DNA of 64,000 nucleotides from Topomyia yanbarensis (Eukaryota; Arthropoda; Insecta; Diptera; Culicidae). The translations under genes and the position numbers were made by a program. The notes under the pieces were generated by a model. The model had not been told where the DNA came from, did not search any database, and worked only from the letters and a program-made list of their open reading frames with translations. The stretch lies in assembly GCF_030247195.1 (NCBI RefSeq), contig NC_080671.1, forward strand, positions 5,174,501-5,238,500, written 5' to 3'. Below are positions 58,420 to 64,000 of this stretch, in pieces (position 1 is the stretch's first letter; every line of letters starts with the position of its first letter).

Positions 58420-61400
58420 CCCCGGGCCCCGTGGTGGTGGAGGAACGCTACGTGGGAAGCTGAGCTGCAAGCAACCGGGCGGGTCATAGGTGGTGGATAA
58501 TGCTTAATCGCGATAGCAACTAGTTGTGATTCGCGACCCGAACCAGCAGCGGGGGCTGACTGCGGGTGTGGTAGGACGAGGTAGTGGGCCCTATACGTTC
58601 TAGGCCTAAATACCACATGCCCTAAAGCAGCCCTGACAAGGCGAGCCTGCGCCGCCTTTAAATAAGCGCTTAGCCCAAATCCCTCTCCTCCCGTTATCCT
58701 TCCTTCCTTCCTTCCTTCTGCGGCTGTTCGCCCATCGAAATATGGAAGCTGTTCTTCAATGTCAGCTTCTTTCACCGAACAGCCTAGATAAGCCGTGTAG
58801 TGTCGGTAGTGGTTGTTTCAACCGGCTAAGAATTACACTACGGACTACCTGTTTCAGTGGGAAACAGGGAACCCCAATTCCATAGTGTCATGCGACCCGT
58901 GCTATGGGTAAAATTGTTGAGGGGGTTTAAAACAATCTCAATGGCGAACGGAGCCTGGAAAGAGTCGGGCGAACTTCCCAGTATGCTGCATTACGCAGCG
59001 GAACGTTCACTCTACACACCGATTTTTTTTCACCGATGATCCACTTAATTTTGCCGAATTTTTGTTGGCTGGGGGTTTGCTGAGACTCTCGGCTGATGGT
59101 AGTTCGGTGAAGTTTTGCTGAGTTTCGATTATCAAATTTCGATATGTACAGATGAACCTGCCCAGAGGCCGTGTGGTATCCGGCCAAGAATTGAGCCCCA
59201 CTGGGGTCCTGCTCCCATGTCGTAGGAGGCGACTGAAAATAGGAGACCCTAAGTCAAGATGTGGTTCCGTGCCGAGTACTTGATGACCAGTAGTGCACGA
59301 AGCATTTCGGATTTTGCCCTTACTGTGTTATGCGAATCTCTGACACAGTGGACAATTATTTTCTTCGCAAATCGTGAGAATCAGATGATCGTGTCCCATT
59401 TAAACCTGATATGGCTCGCTATATGCGTTAACATCCCAACTCGCTTGGTGTCCTCTAGTTGTTGTGCAATTTGTGTTGGAGATGAAATGTACAGTTCTCT
59501 AATCAACAATGGTTAGAATAGCACAAATCAATCTCCAACCTAAACGTACAGCAACTATGAATTTATCTCGACTCATGCAGGAAGGTAAAGCTTCCATAGC
59601 ATTGGTTCAAGAACCGTATTTCCATAAAGAAACTTCTATTTTGGAAAGTTACATAACACTGCCTTCATTGCTTACAACAAGACAGGCATGACTAACCCAC
59701 GTGAAATGCCTCGTGCTTGCATTCTTGCAAATAAGGCTATTGACGCGTGTCTCATATCGGAGCTCACAACTCGCGATATCTGTGTTGTCACAGTTACACT
59801 GACTGTCGGAAACGTAGACAATATATATATATATATATTGTTCAGCATACCTACCGCATAACGAATCATCTCCTTCTGATGATTTCAAAAGCGTTGTATC
59901 ATATTGTAGCAGAAATGGGCTTCCGCTCATTATCGGCAGTGATGCGAATGCTCATCACATCATTTGGGGCAGCTCAGACATCAATCTGAGAGGCTCTGAA
60001 CTGATGGAGTACATAAGTAGTACAAATCTCCATATTCTGAATGTGGGAAACCGACCAACTTTTGCGAGGTCTGGGAGGGAAGAGGTGTTAGACATAACAC
60101 TTTGCTCTGATAGAATTTTGCATGAACTGGGAAATTGGCAGGTTCCAAATGAAACTGAACCGTCTCTATCCGATCACAAATATATATTTTTCGACCATTT
60201 TGATGTCACCTTCAATGTGGTGACATGTCGTAATCCTAAATCTACAAACTGGGACCTCTTTTTGGAAAACTTGGCGACTAAATTTCATGGATATTTTCCA
60301 ACAATTAATCAACTAGACGACTTAGATGACGTCGTGGATACGACAAACTCATTCATATTAGCATCCTACGAAGAAGCTTGTCCACTTCGTACTGTTAAAT
60401 CGACTAGGGGAACCCCTTGGTGGAGGGCTGAGCTTGATAGAATGAAGAAAGTTATGAGAAGAGCTTGGAACCGGCGTCAGCGTGATGACTCCAGGGCTTT
60501 CAGGTCAGCTTGTAGTGCATATAAGAAATGTCTTAGATCTGCAGAACGGGCTGGCTGGCAAAGCCCTTGCACTAATGTCTCTAGTCTGAACGAGGCTAGC
60601 AGGTTAAATAAAATTCTCTCCAAATCGAATGATTTTCAGATGAACTCCTTAAAAACCAGAGATGGTGTTTATGTGACGGACGAAAAAGATGTTCTTAATT
60701 GTCTCTTCGACACACACTTTCCAGGTTGTATCGATCCGGAGTTGAACAATGTTCACAGATCTCATTCTGGTGATTCGGACTCGTGGGCGTTAGCACGCAC
60801 ATTGGTTTCCACTGAATCGGTCAAGTGGGCAGTTGACAGCTTTGATCCATACAAATCACCCGTAAAAGATGGAATACTTCCCGTGCTACTGCAAAAGAGA
60901 TTTGATATTCTTAAACATGCCTTGAAAAAGATTATGCTTTGCAGTCTTGCTACCGGGTATATCCCGAAAGCATGACGAGAAATAACTGTTAGATTTATTC
61001 CCAAAGGAGGGCGCTCAAGCTATTAAGAAGCCAAGAGTTTTATGCCTATCAGCTTAAGTTCTTTTCTTTTGAAAGCTTTGGAACGGATAATCGATCATCA
61101 CATCAGGAACGTTAGTTTAGTTGAATATCCACTGCACAAAATGCAACATGCATATCAGTGTGGGAAATTCACGATCACTCTGCTTCACGATGTTATTTAC
61201 AACATTGAGAAAGCCTTCTCGCTCAAGCAATCTAGCTTGGGTGTATTCCTAGATATTGAGGGTGCTTTTGACAATGTGTCCTTCCAGTCTATTCTGGAAG
61301 CGACTCGCGGTCATGGGATACCTGCATGTATCTCGGGTTGTATAAACGCAATGCTTAGTAACCGCATACTTTGCTCGTCACTGCGACAGGCTGAAATACG

Positions 61401-62394
61401 GAAGTTGAGTATTTGCGGTTGTCCTCAGGGCGGCGTTCTGTCACCTTTGTTATGGAACTTAGTAGCTGACGGCTTGTTGAAGAAACTCAATGAGCTTGGA
61501 TTTCCAACCTACGGGTTTGCTGACGATTACCAAATACTAATTACTGGATTTTGCATCGAAACAATCTTTGACTTAATGCAACAGGCATTAAGAGCTGTCG
61601 AATAGTGGTGTCGACAAGTTAAACTATCAGTTAACCCAAGCAAAACTTCAATGGTTCTTTTCATGAAGAAGCGAATAGCAACCGGGGTTCGTCCCTTGCA
61701 GTTCTTTGATTCTGAGCTGCTGTGTGCAGATCAAGTCAAATACGTTGGAGTCATATTGGATTCCAAACTGAATTGGTCTGCTCACATTGAGTTCAGAGTC
61801 AAGAAAGCGTGCATGGCCTTCGGGCAGTGCAGACGAGCTTTTGGAAAGACCTGGGGTCTCAAACCTAAATACATCTATTGGATTTACACGACAATTGTAC
61901 GTCCAATACTGTCATACGGATGCCTTGTGTGGTGGCAGAGGGGAGAGGTGGTGACAGTCCAGTCAAAGCTAAACCATCTGCAAAGAATGGCGCTCATGGC
62001 GTTGACTGGTGCTTTCACCACGACTCCGACTGCTGCTCTTGAGGCACTTCTAAATATCAAACCATTACACATACACTTAAAACAAGAAGCACTATCATGT
62101 GCATACAGACTGCAGGTTACTGGGCTTTGGAACAGTAATCATGTTGATCTTGCTACCAGTCATACACGATTGTGGTCACAAATGGTTACATGGGGTGAAG
62201 ATATTCTTGCTCCCAGCGATATTACACTCACTTGTAGTTTTCCTTACAGGACATTCCATGTGAAGATTCCCTCTCGAGAGGAGCGGTTGTCTGGCTTTAT
62301 GGAAAGACAACAACAAACGCAAGTGGTCTGTTACACTGACGGTTCTCTGATTTCAAATTCCATCGGTTTTTGTTATTATAAAGGAGGTATATAG
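58420..62394 (+). mobile_element. LOA/R1-like non-LTR retrotransposon, 3' truncated
   Basis: The GC-rich 58420-59508 region, including GTCGTAGGAGGCGACTGAAA near 59220, resembles 5' untranslated regions of insect LINEs and probably belongs to this element; its left limit is uncertain. ORF2 runs 59509-62394. The copy ends soon after the start of the RNase H domain (VVCYTDGSL) and lacks a 3' tail. Confidence 0.7.
59509..62394 (+). pseudogene. LINE ORF2: endonuclease, reverse transcriptase, partial RNase H
   Basis: The start MVRIAQINLQPKRTATMNL is characteristic of R1/LOA-type AP endonucleases. A frameshift follows at 59691, a TA-rich tract at 59819-59840, and the endonuclease resumes with IIGSDANAHHIIWGSSD. 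From about 59920 to 62394 one frame is kept, broken only by TGA 60973, TAA 61024 and TAG 61603. The reverse transcriptase motifs are intact: FLDIEGAFDNV, GCPQGGVLSPLLWNL and FADDYQIL. The C-terminal VVCYTDGSL starts an RNase H domain that is cut off at the TAG after 62391. The catalytic motifs survive, so decay is mostly by nonsense mutation. Confidence 0.88.
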
Positions 62395-62749
62395 AAGACT
62401 AGATAAAATTTGTATGAAATTGGTACTCTTTTCAAAGATGCTGGGTAATAAAAAGGAACAGTTTTTTTCTGACAAAACTATATTCATTTCTTTTTTTTCA
62501 TTTCTTCACTCGTTGTAGAGGATGGCTGATATAATTTTGAATCAACCTCCTTTCCAACAACATCTTGTAAGATACATTTAGCTTAAATTTAAATCTTTAT
62601 ATTTCAACAAACCCGATTAGATATTTAGTCATTTGAGAATCCTGATTGACCGTTTCAAAATTAGTATAAAAATGATAGATAAAATTATAATTCTATATTC
62701 AGAAAACCTTTGATTGGCTATAAGCGTTCTAGATTTGCATATAGAGGTA
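62395..62749. other. no gene seen
   Basis: AT-rich spacer after the truncated LINE. Confidence 0.4.
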
Positions 62750-63320
62750 TTTTTAAGGCCTTTTCAATACATTTTGAACCTCTAAGGTATTACGATTATA
62801 CCGATTTATATGGGAAATTCATATGTTACTGCAGTAACCAACCTATAACTCCGGAACCAAAAGTCAAATCTGAATGAATTTCAAGAGCAGCCAATAGGAA
62901 TATTGTATCTTTCATTTGAAATCAAGTTTGAAAAAATCTGTAAAGAATTTGATGAGGGTGAGGTGAAATATTAACTTAGGAAATTGACAAGTTCCCCGAG
63001 GAAATCGAGCATAGGTGAAGCAGCATTATGATAGTAAAAGTTTATATGGGTATTTGTGTGACCACACTCTTCAACCCCTAGCTCCAGAAGCGGATGTCCG
63101 ATCAACTAAAAATCAATAGCTGCTTGTGGGTACGCTATAACATTTATTTGAATCTAAGTGTGCGCAAATCGGTTCAGCCATTTCTGAGAAAAATGAATGG
63201 CATAAAATACATACGCACACACATACAGATATTTTTCCGATCTCGACGAACTGAGTATAATGACATTCGTGGCCTCGGTTAGAAAACCGGTTTTCAAAGA
63301 GATTGCATATCCATCAGATA
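62750..63320 (-). repeat. GCCTTTCTC-family repeat, partial minus copy
   Basis: It contains the family markers in reverse orientation: ATTACGATTATACCGATTTA, ACTCCGGAACC, CAAATCGGTTCAGCCATTTC, a (CA)n tract, then GATCTCGACGAACTGAGT and GGCCTCGGTTAGAAAACC. The terminal GAGAAAGGC palindrome is lost. Confidence 0.6.
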
Positions 63321-64000
63321 TACGAATGATCGAAAATAAAAGTCGCAAGAACTTAACACGCTTTGTAAAACCCACTGATAATATTTTAGAATGCAAAAAA
63401 TCGGGCATAAACTCCTTTCTGTGACGTATTCTCAGATACGTATAGATCGAAATTAAAATCGAGAACAAAATCGATTTTCTCAAACCACGCAAGTAGAGGA
63501 CTCCCTTAAAAATACTGAATGAACGCGAGAGACTTTATTTCAATCACTCTTTAATCACAAATTTTATTTTTAGTCTTAGGTTAGTTACTCAACAACCGAA
63601 TGGAAAAACTTTCTGACGTTTGATTGATTGAGAATAAAAACTGTCCTAACTGTGTCGTTCGTGAGGTAGGTACCCGAAGCAAACATCCATCAGAATTACA
63701 AATGTGAAGTTTTCTGATGATTACATTTTTACAACTTCCTACTCCACAGCACCTGGAAGTCTGAACAGTTTGTGTTTCTATCTCATTTTCCTTATCATTA
63801 ACATTTCAACACTTACACGTGTCATTGAAAAAGTGTGCAACCGAGCTAGATATCCCCAAACTAAGCTCTTCCGGAACCATTCTCTAATCGCACGTGTATT
63901 CGCTTCAGTCCGTAACAAGCCACATCCAGCAGTGCACGAAACCACACGCTGATCTCATCTGTATGTAAACAAATCCTAGCAACAACACCCCCATCCGACT
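63321..64000. other. no gene seen
   Basis: AT-rich end of the window. The short ORFs have no recognisable domain. Confidence 0.4.

Overview
The window is from an insect nuclear genome and most resembles a culicine mosquito. This is inferred from the insect-type UDP-glycosyltransferase, the LOA/R1-like and Jockey/CR1-like LINEs, and the dispersed family that starts GCCTTTCTC...GAGAAAGGC. DNA is AT-rich and repeat-dense. Only one intact host gene is supported: a two-exon UDP-glycosyltransferase on the minus strand (29900 to 28269), which splices in frame to about 524 residues with a signal peptide, glycosyl-donor signature, C-terminal membrane anchor and KKXX tail. Nearly everything else is transposable elements, many nested.

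Layout: 1-9.2 kb has no supported gene and holds several inverted-repeat elements. 9.2-10.7 kb, 16.4-19.8 kb and 62.7-63.3 kb hold one dispersed family, made of a hairpin-bearing head followed by diverged ~330-bp monomers. 11.8-12.6 kb and 19.8-20.8 kb are two copies of another repeat; the first is interrupted by a dead Jockey/CR1-like LINE (12.6-16.0 kb) and the second by a Ty3/gypsy-type LTR retrotransposon (20816-26675). That element has two 369-bp LTRs, a primer-binding site, a polypurine tract and degraded gag and pol. What looks like a spliceosomal intron, with a long (AT)n tract inside it, lies between gag and the protease.

30.6-42.7 kb is a nest. An outer pair of TAGGGTGACC ends (7-bp direct repeats) encloses a 1.96-kb minus-strand retro-insertion with a 22-bp target duplication and poly(A), then a 7.1-kb hAT transposon with perfect 8-bp duplications and a decayed BED-finger transposase, which itself contains a second, non-autonomous hAT with its own perfect 8-bp duplications. 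A TA-flanked MITE lies near the right end. A second copy of the inner non-autonomous hAT lies at 44.2-46.3 kb and carries a TTAA-flanked piggyBac-like MITE.

47.4-49.1 kb is a decayed coding region with an OTU-protease-like module, split by another hAT MITE with a perfect 8-bp duplication. 49.5-53.7 kb is a cluster of palindromic foldback elements, some nested. 56.1-58.1 kb is a LINE fragment whose endonuclease frame is rejoined by removing a 55-bp GT-AG segment. 58.4-62.4 kb is an LOA/R1-like LINE with a recognisable but nonsense-interrupted ORF2.

The window mainly records serial transposition around one detoxification gene. No CRISPR arrays, rRNA genes or convincing tRNA genes were seen.
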